Below are positions 40,272-49,417 of a stretch of DNA of 64,000 nt, piece by piece. The notes below the pieces were generated by a model. That model did no database searches, was not told where the DNA came from, and saw only the letters and a list, made by a program, of their open reading frames with translations. The stretch is from Rhizobacter terrae (GTDB lineage Bacteria > Pseudomonadota > Gammaproteobacteria > Burkholderiales > Burkholderiaceae_C), in contig NZ_QUSW01000011.1 of the NCBI RefSeq assembly GCF_003852895.1, positions 124,001 to 188,000 on the forward strand, given 5' to 3'. The translations under genes and the position numbers were made by a program. Numbering within the stretch: position 1 is the first letter of the stretch; every line of letters starts with the position of its first letter.

Positions 40272-41822
40272 TCATCGGTGCATGAATTCGGGCGACGACA
40301 GCAGGAGCGCGTTCCACTCCTGCGGCGAGTTCGCCTGGTCCAGCGCCTGGCGCGTCGTGACAGCCAGGCGCGGCGCGATGCCGTCGTAGTACAGCGGGTT
40401 GGCCAGTTGCGGAAAGGCCGGCCTTTCGGTGGGCATGGCGCCTTCGGTCTTGAAGAGCCCCGCGCTGCCGCCGCCGATGGCGCGCGCAACCTCGAAGCGG
40501 GTGTTCATCTGGCCGGGGCCGGCCCAGGCCATTTCATCGAGCGGGTAGCCGTCGGGTGTCTGCCGGTTGTAGGGCGCCTCGCCCAGGCGGTTGAGCCAGT
40601 TGAGCATGGGGCCGGTGTTGAGGATGGGCTTGTCGTCATACGCGAGCCTCACCGCCGACACCACGTAGTGCACCGGATCCTTGAACTTGCCGCCGAGCGA
40701 CTGGCGGAATTCGGGCGAGTCAATCATCGTGCGCATCACCTCGGCGATGCGGCCGTCGGTCTCCAGGAAGCGGCGCGACATGCGGTCCACGAGGGCGGCC
40801 GGCGGCGTGTCGGACACGAAGTACTGCGCCAGCTTGCGGCTCACGAAGCGCGCGGTGGACGGGTGCCTTGCCAGCGTGTCCAGCACCTGCTCGATCTCGG
40901 CGATGCCGCGGCCGTGGATGGTCGCGCCCAGCACCTGCTTGTCGCCGAAGTCGTGGCGGTTCGGGTTGAACTCCACCAGCCCGCGTCGCACGTAGAAGGC
41001 CTGCTTGTCGGGCTTCATCTTCGGCGTGTCGTCGTTGAAGTTGATGCCCAGCCCGGTGAGCACGCGCGCCAGCTCCTGCACGTCGCGCTGCGTGTAGCCG
41101 CCGTCCACGCCCAGCGTGTGCAGCTCCAGCAGCTCGCGGGCGTAGTTCTCGTTGATGCGTGCGGCGGCGTTCTGCTCGTTGTCGAGGTAGCGGACCATCG
41201 CCGGGTGGAACACCGAGGCCTGCAGCAGGTCGCGGAAGCGGCCCAGTGAATGCGTGCGCAGCTTCTCTTCATAGTCGCCCACCAGCACGCGGATGTTGCT
41301 CTTGTACTGGTGCACGTTGAAGTGGTTGAACCAGAACCAGGTCATCTGCTCCTGCAACTGGTTCGGCGAATACAGCGCCCGCAGCAGCATGCGCGACGAG
41401 GCTTCGCGCGTGAGCCGGTTCAGCTCCTGCTGGTACTGCTGCTGCGCCGTCTTCTTCTGGTCGTCGTCGGCAATGGCATCCGCGCTCTTGCGCTGCGCAT
41501 CCAGGTTGCGCACGAGATCGGGCAGCGGCGTCTGGCTGATGGTCATCGCGCCGACTTGCGCCTGGATGGCCGGCGGCAAGGCCGCACCGTGGGAGGGGTG
41601 AAGCTGGCGCTCGACCCAGGCCTGCTGGCCCATGCGCGTCATCTCTGCGGCGCTGGTGGGCGTCGCGCCGAAGCTCAGCCGGTCGAGCAGCGCGACGTCA
41701 TCGGACGAAGCCCGCTGTGCGGGCGCCGCACGCGGCGCGTCCTGCACGTGGGGCGCATTGGTCTGGCAAGCGGCCAGCAGGCTGAGGGCGGCAAAGCCCA
41801 GGGCCCAGCGTCGGGTGCTCAT
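40272..41822 (-). CDS. DUF1800 family lipoprotein
   Basis: A 516-residue protein with a lipobox signal (SLLAACQTN). The DUF1800 domain is visible in LLDRLSFGATPTSAAEM, WFWFNHFNVH, YARELLELHTLGVDGGYTQRDVQELARVLTG and the C-terminal region. It precedes its DUF1501 partner. The two are thought to act together in the envelope, but no activity is established. Length is typical. Confidence 0.9.
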   Translation of the reverse strand: MSTRRWALGFAALSLLAACQTNAPHVQDAPRAAPAQRASSDDVALLDRLSFGATPTSAAEMTRMGQQAWVERQLHPSHGAALPPAIQAQVGAMTISQTPLPDLVRNLDAQRKSADAIADDDQKKTAQQQYQQELNRLTREASSRMLLRALYSPNQLQEQMTWFWFNHFNVHQYKSNIRVLVGDYEEKLRTHSLGRFRDLLQASVFHPAMVRYLDNEQNAAARINENYARELLELHTLGVDGGYTQRDVQELARVLTGLGINFNDDTPKMKPDKQAFYVRRGLVEFNPNRHDFGDKQVLGATIHGRGIAEIEQVLDTLARHPSTARFVSRKLAQYFVSDTPPAALVDRMSRRFLETDGRIAEVMRTMIDSPEFRQSLGGKFKDPVHYVVSAVRLAYDDKPILNTGPMLNWLNRLGEAPYNRQTPDGYPLDEMAWAGPGQMNTRFEVARAIGGGSAGLFKTEGAMPTERPAFPQLANPLYYDGIAPRLAVTTRQALDQANSPQEWNALLLSSPEFMHR

Positions 41823-41943
41823 CGGAAAGCGAGGCGAGTGGCGATGTCCGGCCAACGATGGCGACGCGGCCGTCGTTGACGGTGGAGTCGCTTAACAGAG
41901 TGACGCGATGTCTCTTGCGATCTCTTTCCAGGTCAGGTCGTGC

Positions 41944-43335
41944 TCAGCCCATCACCGCCATGAGCTGCTTCATCAGCTTGCAGCTGTCCACGCTGTCGGC
42001 CATCTCTTCGGCCAGCAGCGTGTAGAACTGCGGCACGCTGCGCGCCTTGCCGGCCGCACCCTTGACCACGATGCGCGCGATCGGTCCGATGTGGCTGGTG
42101 AGCACCTTCAGCGCGTGGCCGATGACCGCACTGGGCAAGGGGCCACCCGGGTCGGTGAGCGGCGTGGGTGTCGGTGGCGTCGTCACTGCGCCGGCGGCCA
42201 TGCGCGACGAGGCCGACACGCGTCGCACGAAGTCCGCGCGCTCGGCGGGGTCGGCGATGTGTTCGGCGACGCGCCGCGTCAGCGTGGGCAGGTCGCTGCT
42301 GGTCTGCGCGGCCTGGCGCACCAGCAGCTTGGCCATCGGGCCCAGCAGGCTGGCCAGCGCCAGTTCGATGGGCGCGAGCGCACTCACATCCCAACCGCCG
42401 ATCGTTCCCGCTTGCCGCAGCAAGCCGCCGCTGGGCGAGGTGGGCAGGGTGCGGGCGTCGGCCAGCGGCAGGGTCTGCGTCAGCGGCGCGGACTCGGTGG
42501 ATGTGCCCTGTCCGGCCTCCAGCAAGGCACGGCGGAAATCCGCCGCATCGGCGAACCGGTCCTGCGGCTTCTTGGCCAGGGCCCTGGCCACGACTGCATC
42601 GAAGGCCGCGCTGCGCTTGCCGCCCGTGGCCTGGCTGGGCGCCAGCGGGTCTTCGTTCACGGTCTTGTACATCGACGCTTCCGGCGTGCCGCTGAACGGC
42701 GAGTTGCCAGTGAGCATGCGGTACAGCAGCACGCCCGCGGCGAAGATGTCGATGCGGTGGTCCAGCGCGTGGCCGGTGTACTGCTCCGGTGCGATGTAGC
42801 CGGGCGTGCCCACGACCGAGGTGAGACGCGTGAGGGCCTGCGCCTCGATGCGCGCGATGCCGAAGTCGGTGAGCTTGAGCTGGCCCGCGTCGGTGATGAT
42901 GATGTTGGCCGGCTTCACGTCGCGGTGCCATACGCCGGCGCGGTGCGCGCAGTCCAGCGCGTCCAGCAACTGCGACATCACCCGCACGATGGTCGCTTCC
43001 TGCGGCAAGGCGGTGGACGCCAGCAGCTGCGACAAGGTGCGCCCCTGCACGAACTCCATTGCGATGAAGGCCACGTCACCGTCTTCGCCGTACTCGTAGA
43101 TCTGCACGATGCCCGGGTGCGACAGCCGTCCCACCGCCTGTGCCTCGTTGCGGAAGCGTCCGGCGTAGGACGACGCACTGTCGTCGTCGCCGACGACGAG
43201 CTGCCGGTGGATGGTCTTGATGGCCACCGCGCGGCCGATGACGGGATCCACGCCCTGGTAGACCACGCCCATGGCACCTTCGCCGAGCACGCCGGTGATC
43301 GGGTACTTGCCGAGCTGGGATGGATGCTGCTTCAT
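41944..43335 (-). CDS. Serine/threonine protein kinase (Hanks type)
   Basis: A 463-residue kinase. Residues about 9-270 are the kinase domain: GEGAMGVVYQG (P-loop), VAIKTI (Lys), HRDVKPANIII (catalytic loop), DFGIAR (Mg loop) and GTPGYIAPEQ (activation segment). The C-terminal about 190 residues are helical with PASTA absent, and no membrane helix is clear, so it is probably cytosolic. An alternative start at 43350 would overlap the upstream sensor gene by 8 nt. The co-encoded haem-sensor protein upstream suggests a redox or gas-linked signal. Substrates are unknown. Confidence 0.9.
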   Translation of the reverse strand: MKQHPSQLGKYPITGVLGEGAMGVVYQGVDPVIGRAVAIKTIHRQLVVGDDDSASSYAGRFRNEAQAVGRLSHPGIVQIYEYGEDGDVAFIAMEFVQGRTLSQLLASTALPQEATIVRVMSQLLDALDCAHRAGVWHRDVKPANIIITDAGQLKLTDFGIARIEAQALTRLTSVVGTPGYIAPEQYTGHALDHRIDIFAAGVLLYRMLTGNSPFSGTPEASMYKTVNEDPLAPSQATGGKRSAAFDAVVARALAKKPQDRFADAADFRRALLEAGQGTSTESAPLTQTLPLADARTLPTSPSGGLLRQAGTIGGWDVSALAPIELALASLLGPMAKLLVRQAAQTSSDLPTLTRRVAEHIADPAERADFVRRVSASSRMAAGAVTTPPTPTPLTDPGGPLPSAVIGHALKVLTSHIGPIARIVVKGAAGKARSVPQFYTLLAEEMADSVDSCKLMKQLMAVMG

Positions 43336-43342
43336 GGCGGAC

Positions 43343-44215
43343 TCAGGCATCCAGCAGCTTCATCGCATGCACCAGGCTCTTGCGCATGCGGGTGAATGAG
43401 CCGGCCAGCACGCCGATCTCATCCCTGGAGCGGAACGTGAACGCAGGCGCGTCCAGCTCGCCCAGGCTCACGCGGTCCGACAGCGCGGAGAGCTCACGCA
43501 CCGGCTGGATCACCAGCTTCCACAAGAGCAGGTTCAGCGCCGCGCCGATCAGCACGAACACGATGCTCAGCAGGCCGATCACCGTGGCCAGCGCGCGGTC
43601 GGCGCGCTGCAGCGGCACGGACATCGGCACCGACACCACCTGCGCGCCGATGGGTTCGTTCATCACCCAGCCGAAGCCGTTGTTGGGGCCGTACTTGGCG
43701 ATGAGCGAATGCGGTGCAGCATCCACCGTGCTGTGGCAGCTCAGGCAGGCTCCGTTGGTGATGACGATGGGCCGTGCGATGTACAGCATGCGGCCCGCAG
43801 GCGTGTCACGCTGGCCGACGAACTCCGTGCGCTCGGCCTGCTTGCGGAACTGCTGGATCACGTCGGCTTCCCAGTCCACCGCGCGGTCGCGCGGGTTGGT
43901 GGGGTTGAGCATCGCGGGCTTGTAGCCGTAATCGGGATACTTGCCGCGCAGCGCGTGCAGGATCTCCATCGACGAGTACGAGGGCACCGACTGCGGCAGG
44001 AATTCCTGCTCCATGCGGTCCTTCAGCAGCGGTGCGATCTGCGTGGCGGTGTAGGTGCTGACCACGCTGGCCTTTTCCATCAGCAGCCGGGCACGGTCCA
44101 GCACTTCATCTTGCGCGTCGCGCTGCAGCAGGTTGCGTGCGATCAGCGCCGACACCGTCAGCCCGCTCAGGAACACGGCGAGGAACACGAGGTTGAACTT
44201 GAGCAGGAGCTTCAT
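43343..44215 (-). CDS. Membrane sensor with c-type haem motif and HAMP domain (DUF3365/Tll0287-like)
   Basis: A 290-residue two-TM protein: TM1 about 6-25, periplasmic domain about 30-190, TM2 about 202-222, HAMP to the end. The periplasmic domain has CLSCH, a c-type haem-attachment motif, plus the DUF3365 features DYGYKPAMLNPTNPRD. No kinase or methyl-accepting domain follows the HAMP, so output must go through a partner. The adjacent Ser/Thr kinase starts within a few nt, consistent with a two-protein sensor-kinase unit. A longer frame from 44638 is a shadow of the divergent hydrolase. Confidence 0.85.
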   Translation of the reverse strand: MKLLLKFNLVFLAVFLSGLTVSALIARNLLQRDAQDEVLDRARLLMEKASVVSTYTATQIAPLLKDRMEQEFLPQSVPSYSSMEILHALRGKYPDYGYKPAMLNPTNPRDRAVDWEADVIQQFRKQAERTEFVGQRDTPAGRMLYIARPIVITNGACLSCHSTVDAAPHSLIAKYGPNNGFGWVMNEPIGAQVVSVPMSVPLQRADRALATVIGLLSIVFVLIGAALNLLLWKLVIQPVRELSALSDRVSLGELDAPAFTFRSRDEIGVLAGSFTRMRKSLVHAMKLLDA

Positions 44216-44285
44216 GGGGCACACGGTCGGACGGCTTGTCCGGGGATATACGGAGTTGCCCTGACGGCGGATGCACAATCCGCCG

Positions 44286-44822
44286 ATGACTTCCGCACTG
44301 CTCATCATCGACGTCCAGCACGGCATGTGCGCGGGCGAGTACGTGGCCCACGACGCCGAGCGCGTCATCGAGCGCATCAACACCGTGTCGGCCAAGGCCC
44401 GCGCGGCCGGCGTGCCGGTGGTGTTCATCCAGCACGACGAGGACGACGGCCCCTTGCGGCTCGATTCCCCCGGCTGGCAACTGGCGACGGGCCTGAACGT
44501 GCAGGCGGCCGACCTGCGCGTGCGCAAACGCACCAGCAGCTCCTTCCACGACACCAACCTGCATGCGCTGCTGCGCGAGCGCGGCGTGAAGCGCGTGGTG
44601 GCCTGCGGCCTGCAAAGCGAGTACTGCGTGGACTCCACCGTGCGCAGTGCCGTGCAGCACGGCTACGACGTGACGCTGGTGTCCGATGCGCACTCCACCT
44701 TCGACAACGCCGTGCTCAGCGCCGCGCAGATCTCCGCGCACGAGAACGCCACGCTCAACGGCTTCGGCTGCGGGGACAAGCGGGTGAACCTGTCCGCCGC
44801 GGCCGACGTGGCCTTCGACTGA
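44286..44822 (+). CDS. Isochorismatase-family cysteine hydrolase
   Basis: A 178-residue cytosolic hydrolase. Family signatures: ALLIIDVQHGMC (catalytic Asp), KRTSSSFHDTNL (catalytic Lys region) and VVACGLQSEYCVDSTVRSA (the nucleophilic Cys). Such proteins cleave amides or enol ethers (nicotinamidase, isochorismatase-type). The substrate cannot be assigned. The start at 44286 follows a short leader; it is divergent from the sensor gene. Confidence 0.88.
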   Translation: MTSALLIIDVQHGMCAGEYVAHDAERVIERINTVSAKARAAGVPVVFIQHDEDDGPLRLDSPGWQLATGLNVQAADLRVRKRTSSSFHDTNLHALLRERGVKRVVACGLQSEYCVDSTVRSAVQHGYDVTLVSDAHSTFDNAVLSAAQISAHENATLNGFGCGDKRVNLSAAADVAFD

Positions 44823-44828
44823 GCGCCT

Positions 44829-45254
44829 TCAGTTCACCGGAATCGGCGCGCCGTTGACGATCCACGGCGTGCCGAACTTGTCCACCAGCATGCCCCACTT
44901 CTTTGCCCAGAACGCAGGCTGCATGGGCATGGTCACCTGGCCGCCATCGGCCAACGTGTTGAAGACCTTCTCGGCTTCCTCGACCGTCTCGTAGTCCACC
45001 GCGATGGACACGCCCTTGATGCCCTCGTAGGGCACGTGTGCCGGCGCATCGCCGGCGAACAGTGTGCCGCCGCCCTTGAGCACCAGTCGCGCATGAAGGA
45101 TGCGGTGGGCGAACTCCTTGGGCATCTGGTCGGCCATGGGTGATTCGGCGCCGCTCATCAGCACTTCGAGCTTGCCGCCCAGTGCGCGCTCGTAGAAGCG
45201 CATGGCATCGGCGCAGTTGCCGTCGAAGGCGAGGTAGGCGATGGCTTGGGTCAT
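44829..45254 (-). CDS. VOC family protein (PhnB-like)
   Basis: A 141-residue PhnB/YdhR-type VOC protein starting MTQAIAYLAFDGNCADAMRFY, with AEKVFNTLADGGQVTMPMQ and FWAKKWGMLVDKFGTPWIVN. This subfamily is found widely and has no fixed substrate. The start is preceded by AAAGGA. It follows the dihydrofolate-reductase-like gene by 34 nt on the same strand. Confidence 0.88.
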   Translation of the reverse strand: MTQAIAYLAFDGNCADAMRFYERALGGKLEVLMSGAESPMADQMPKEFAHRILHARLVLKGGGTLFAGDAPAHVPYEGIKGVSIAVDYETVEEAEKVFNTLADGGQVTMPMQPAFWAKKWGMLVDKFGTPWIVNGAPIPVN

Positions 45255-45288
45255 GTCGGTTCCTTTCGATGGTGTGAGGTGAGGATCG

Positions 45289-45942
45289 TCAGGCCTTGGC
45301 CTTCTTCGCGAGCACCACGTGCATGGCATGCGCCGTGGCGGCCTGTTCGGTGCACTCGAAGCCCAGGGCCGGCAGGTCGATGCCTGCCAGCAGCGGCTCG
45401 CCCTGGCCGAGGAGGGCAGGTGCAATGGCCAGGTGCATCTCATCCACCAGCCCGGCGCGCAGGTACTGGCGGATCGTGTCCGGCCCGCCACCCACGCGCA
45501 CGTCCAGCCCCTTGGCCGCGGTCTTCGCGCGTTCCAGCGCGGCGTGGATGCCATCGGTGACGAAGTGGAAGACCGTGCCGCCTTCCATCTCGATGGAAGC
45601 GCGCGGGTGGTGCGTCAGCACGAACACCGGCACGTGGTAGGGCGGGTTGGTGCCCCACCAGCCTTTCCATTGATCGTCCGGCCAGGGCCCACGCACGGGG
45701 CCGAACATGTTCCGGCCGAGTATCCATGCGCCCACGTTCTCGAAGCTGCGGCGGGCGAAGTCTTCGTCGACATCGGTCGATCCGCCTTCTTCGCCGAACA
45801 TCGCCCTGAAGGTCTTGGTGTGGAACGCCCACTGATGCAATTGAGGGCCGCCCACCCCCAGCGGGTTCTCGAGGCTCTGGTTCGGGCCGGCGCCGAAGCC
45901 GTCGACGGACAGGCTGAAGGCGTTGACTCTGAGTTTGGACAT
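45289..45942 (-). CDS. Dihydrofolate reductase/RibD C-terminal family protein
   Basis: A 217-residue NADPH-dependent reductase-like protein. Family motifs: LRVNAFSLSVDGF, WILGRNMFGPVRGPW, PVFVLTHHPR and LDVRVGGGPDTIRQYLRAGLVDEMHLAI. It belongs to the RibD C-terminal domain group often paired with VOC genes, as here. Substrate unknown. It is the first gene of the pair. Confidence 0.87.
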   Translation of the reverse strand: MSKLRVNAFSLSVDGFGAGPNQSLENPLGVGGPQLHQWAFHTKTFRAMFGEEGGSTDVDEDFARRSFENVGAWILGRNMFGPVRGPWPDDQWKGWWGTNPPYHVPVFVLTHHPRASIEMEGGTVFHFVTDGIHAALERAKTAAKGLDVRVGGGPDTIRQYLRAGLVDEMHLAIAPALLGQGEPLLAGIDLPALGFECTEQAATAHAMHVVLAKKAKA

Positions 45943-46127
45943 GGAAGGTCTCCGTAGGGCAAAAAAGGCGGATGTCGCCGGGCTGTTCGACGCCGTGAGG
46001 CATCAACCATACGACGAACGGGCCGGCGTGAAATCGACACGGCCTTGCGCGCGTGGCGCGCCCCGATGGGTTTGCGGCGAGGCGCTGGGCTGGATAGGAT
46101 GCCAGGCGTCCATTGCACACACTCCTC

Positions 46128-46697
46128 ATGCGCCGACTGCTTGCCCTCATTGCCCTGGTGCCCATGCTGGCCTGGGCTGGCCCCTACGAAAACGCCATCG
46201 AGGTCCAGTTCCCCGACAAGATCGCAGACTTCACCTATGGCGAGCGCCACGAATTCCCGCAGCGCGGCCTGGGCGTCAACCTGCGCTACAGCATGGACGG
46301 ACCGGTGGTCGGCTCCATCTACATCTACAACGGTGGCCTGGGCAACATCCCCTCTGGCGTGGACGCGGCGGTGGTGCGTCGCCATTTCGCCCAGGTGATC
46401 AGCGAGGTCAAGCAGATGGAAGCCCTGGGCAAGGTGCGCGCGGTCAAGTTCAACCGCGGCAGCGAGGCGGTGACGGCCTATGCCGGCTGCGGCCCGCAGT
46501 TCATCTGGCAAGGTTACGAGATGGAGCTCGACGAGGCGAACGCGATGTCGTCGTTCACCTACCTCACCGCCTACAGGAACAACTTCATCAAGCTGCGCAT
46601 CAGCTATCCCCGCGGGCTGGACAAGGGCGACCAGCAGGTGGAGCGCTTCGTTCGCGGGCTGCGCCAGGTGCTGGGCGGCTGCGAACGCACTGTTTGA
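46128..46697 (+). CDS. Exported hypothetical protein
   Basis: A 189-residue protein with a signal peptide (MRRLLALIALVPMLAWAGP). The mature part is alpha/beta (VEVQFPDKIADFTYGER-like start IEVQFPDKIADF, and FRNNFIKLRISYP-like AYRNNFIKLRISYPRG). It has two cysteines. I do not recognise the family. The start at 46128 is an ATG after the TTG at 46113; the signal begins there. Confidence 0.7.
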   Translation: MRRLLALIALVPMLAWAGPYENAIEVQFPDKIADFTYGERHEFPQRGLGVNLRYSMDGPVVGSIYIYNGGLGNIPSGVDAAVVRRHFAQVISEVKQMEALGKVRAVKFNRGSEAVTAYAGCGPQFIWQGYEMELDEANAMSSFTYLTAYRNNFIKLRISYPRGLDKGDQQVERFVRGLRQVLGGCERTV

Positions 46698-46710
46698 CAG
46701 TACGGCCGAA

Positions 46711-47229
46711 TCAGAGCTTGCCAGCCAAGGCCTCGATGAAGGCCGACTCGGTGGCTTCAGGCCCTTCGCCGAAGTTGCGATGGACACCGTCTGCCCACTC
46801 GCACAGCACGGTCCTTGCCGAGCCGTCCATGTTGACGCCGTGTTCAAGCGTGAAGTAGCGGAATGCGACGCTGGCCGGTGCTTCGCTGGCGCTTTCCGGC
46901 ACGCTGGTGAGTAGCAGGCCCACGAGGTGGGCTTCAGCCACGGCCTCGGGCGCGGGCATCCTGACGATGATGGCCGGGTGCTCGCCGATCCGGCAGGTCG
47001 TCACTGCCAGAGTCTTCGGATCCAGTTCGGCGATGGGTTTGCCTACGCGCTTCTCGGTGAGTTCCCAAAGCCAGGCGATGAAGCGTTCCTGCTCCGGAGA
47101 AGCCACGATGGCAAAGAGCTGCAACGGGTCCGATGCACAGACGTCGCGCAGCACGACGTGCGCGAACGCGTAGTGGTGATCACGAGGCTCGGAGCGGGGC
47201 CCCGTCGGTTTCTTGCGCTTCCAAAACAT
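46711..47229 (-). CDS. Hypothetical protein
   Basis: A 172-residue soluble protein starting MFWKRKKPTGPRSEPRDHHY. Mixed alpha/beta with VVLRDVCASDPLQLFAIVASP; no signal peptide. The family is not recognised. Convergent with the exported protein at 46128, 13 nt apart. Confidence 0.65.
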   Translation of the reverse strand: MFWKRKKPTGPRSEPRDHHYAFAHVVLRDVCASDPLQLFAIVASPEQERFIAWLWELTEKRVGKPIAELDPKTLAVTTCRIGEHPAIIVRMPAPEAVAEAHLVGLLLTSVPESASEAPASVAFRYFTLEHGVNMDGSARTVLCEWADGVHRNFGEGPEATESAFIEALAGKL

Positions 47230-47286
47230 GGCTGTCGGCGGCCCGCGGCGTGTGGCATCAAGGCCGCCACGGTACAAGATTCCAGG

Positions 47287-48153
47287 TCACAGCTGAAGCA
47301 AGGCTTTCACTCTCACCATCTCGCTTGCATTGAACCGCTGCCCCACATATCGCAGCAAGGCTTCATCACGCTGCTGCGGCGACAGTTCCACCCGAGCCGA
47401 CAAGCTGGCCTGCTCCCGCCGCGCATCCGCCAGCCGCCGCTCCCAATCCGCCCACGCAGCTTCCTCTTGCGACAGCCGCTGCGCTGCCTGCGGTGAGAGC
47501 GTGGACTTGTCGATGGACTGGAAGCCCGCCGCGCCGGGCGCCGCGGCGATGGTGGTCTGCAGCATGGCCTCTTCATCCGCGAAGAATGCCTTGGCCGCCA
47601 CCTCACCCAGCAGGCGCCTGCGCACCTGCTGCCGCTCGGCCAGTGCGTTGGCCCAGGTGCCGCGGTCGCGCATGTCAGGCTGCACGGTGAAGCGGTATTG
47701 CTGCAACTCCACGTAGCGCTGCCACAGGCCTTGCACCTGCGCAGCAGCGGACGAGCCGGCGAGCTGATTCACATCGTGCCCGATGTACGCGGCGATCTCA
47801 TCCACCGTGGCTTCGCCCGCTAGGCTCAAGAGTTGATCGAAGCGGCGCCGCAAGGCCAGGGTGGGCTTCAGCCGGCCTTCGCTGTCGACATCCCACGCAC
47901 CGTCCAGCGTGATGCCGCGCAGCGAGCTCTCGTTCTCCAGCCAGCGCTCGAACACCTCGGGACCACGCGGTGCCGAGGCAGCCGTGCTCAGTGCAGCGAG
48001 CCCAGCAGCAGGCGCCGCCGCATGCTTCGGCGTTTCGCCCGCCAGGGCCTGAGGCCTCTCAAGATCCGCATCGTTCAGCCCGCTCCACAGCCATGCGGCG
48101 ACCGCCAGCGCGCCGCCGACCACGGCGGTCACCCATCGTGTCGGCGCGCCCAT
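47287..48153 (-). CDS. lifO: Lipase chaperone (foldase)
   Basis: A 288-residue membrane-anchored foldase for family I lipases. TM anchor is about residues 8-24 (WVTAVVGGALAVAAWLW). The foldase domain has SLRGITLDGAWDVDSEGRL (conserved in Lif proteins) and LRRRFDQLLSLAGE, containing the RxxFDxx motif that contacts the lipase. The C-terminal helices follow. The start lies directly after the lipase stop with no gap. It folds the co-encoded lipase in the periplasm before secretion. Confidence 0.9.
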   Translation of the reverse strand: MGAPTRWVTAVVGGALAVAAWLWSGLNDADLERPQALAGETPKHAAAPAAGLAALSTAASAPRGPEVFERWLENESSLRGITLDGAWDVDSEGRLKPTLALRRRFDQLLSLAGEATVDEIAAYIGHDVNQLAGSSAAAQVQGLWQRYVELQQYRFTVQPDMRDRGTWANALAERQQVRRRLLGEVAAKAFFADEEAMLQTTIAAAPGAAGFQSIDKSTLSPQAAQRLSQEEAAWADWERRLADARREQASLSARVELSPQQRDEALLRYVGQRFNASEMVRVKALLQL

Positions 48154-49101
48154 TCACAGTCCCAGCGTCTTCAGGCGGTTGGCCTGTGCGCGCAGCACCG
48201 CCACCGGGTCGGAGGTGAACAGCCCGCGCAGCCCCAGCGCCTGGTTGACCTCGTCCAGGTGGTTCCACGAATAGTTGTCGCGCAGCACCGTGCCCCAGTG
48301 CGACGAGCAGCGGCCCACCAGGCCGTCGTTCTGCTCCCCGCTGAAATACAGCGAGGTGATGCCCAGCAGCACGTCGGACGGGTCGAGGAAGTTGGTGAGC
48401 ACCGAAGTGCCGCCCAGCGAGTAGTAGCGGATGCCGTTGGACGCGACGGCAGGACCTTGCCCGCACGACGACGTCGGCTTTCCGGCCGGGAAGCGGCTGT
48501 TGAAGCTCGCCGCGCCCGCGCTGTTGAGCGACAGCAACGCAGCCAGCGAATCCTGCGGCAGGCGCGGCTGGCCCGACAGGAAGCTCTCGAACGTGGCCAG
48601 CGCGTTGGCGATGGACGCGACCACGCCGGTCAGCCCCAGGTTGTTCAAGTCGCGCTGCAGCTTGTCGGCCACCGGGCTGCCCTGGTGCGGCGAGCCCACC
48701 GTCGTGACGGAGGCCACCAGGTCGGGTGCCACGGCCGCGACGTAGCGCACCGTCTGCCCGCCATGGCTGTGGCCGATGAGGTTGAACTTCGCGTGCCCGT
48801 AGGCTGCCTTCAGCCGACGCAGCTCCGACAGCAACTGCTCGCCGCGAACCTCGCTGGCATTGGCGGCCGACTCCTGCGTGATGTACACCGTGGCGCCGCC
48901 GCTGCGCAGCGCGGACGGGATGCCGTACCAGTACTCGACCGGCCCGAGGTTGTCGAAGCCGAACAGGCCATGCACCAGCACGATCGGGTAGCGCGTCTGC
49001 GTGTAGGTGTCGGCACGTGCCGGGCCGGCTGTGAAGAGCGCGGCGCACAGCGCAAGGAGGGCGCACAGGAAGCGGCCACCACGGAAAAACAAACCGTTCA
49101 T
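48154..49101 (-). CDS. Secreted triacylglycerol lipase, family I
   Basis: A 315-residue extracellular lipase. A signal peptide ends near GPARAD; the mature enzyme begins TYTQTRYPIVLVHGLFGFDN (oxyanion region). The nucleophile motif is GHSHGG (Ser), with the acid in GEQNDGLVGRCSSHWG and the His in SWNHLDEVNQ. Two cysteines (SSCGQ and GRCSSH) can form the family disulfide. Family I.1/I.2 lipases need a foldase, supplied by the next gene. It hydrolyses triglycerides and is exported by the type II pathway in relatives. Confidence 0.93.
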   Translation of the reverse strand: MNGLFFRGGRFLCALLALCAALFTAGPARADTYTQTRYPIVLVHGLFGFDNLGPVEYWYGIPSALRSGGATVYITQESAANASEVRGEQLLSELRRLKAAYGHAKFNLIGHSHGGQTVRYVAAVAPDLVASVTTVGSPHQGSPVADKLQRDLNNLGLTGVVASIANALATFESFLSGQPRLPQDSLAALLSLNSAGAASFNSRFPAGKPTSSCGQGPAVASNGIRYYSLGGTSVLTNFLDPSDVLLGITSLYFSGEQNDGLVGRCSSHWGTVLRDNYSWNHLDEVNQALGLRGLFTSDPVAVLRAQANRLKTLGL

Positions 49102-49417
49102 CGTTTCTGTCCCTATTCATCAACCAAAGAACACGGCTGGTTCGGCCCCAAGGCCGAAGCCGCCGCACGGGTACAGGTGTGCACGGGGTCCAGTCGCTGT
49201 CCACGGCGTCGGAGGCGCACATTGCGTCGATGCACTGCATGAGGGTGGGCAGCACCACGCAAGGGCATGGTTGTAGGCCGCGAGGGTGCGCGCCGCACTG
49301 ACTTGGCGAGTCAAAGCGACGGCTGCGCGAGCCACGAGCGGGGAGGGGAAACGAGCTTGGGACAAGCCCGGGGAAGGAGCGCAGCTTGCTCCGAGGCGGG
49401 GCTTGTCCGCGCGGGTG
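49102..49417. other. Intergenic gap upstream of lipase, no gene seen
   Basis: 316 nt that should contain the lipase promoter (minus strand). A dyad TTCGGCCCCAAGGCCGAA lies near 49140-49157, and the rest is uneventful. No ORF with a credible start and no known RNA motif were seen. Confidence 0.45.

Noticed and set aside
47833-49242. 469-residue plus-strand ORF across lipase and foldase
   Set aside because: Shadow of two genes with clear lipase and foldase motifs on the other strand.
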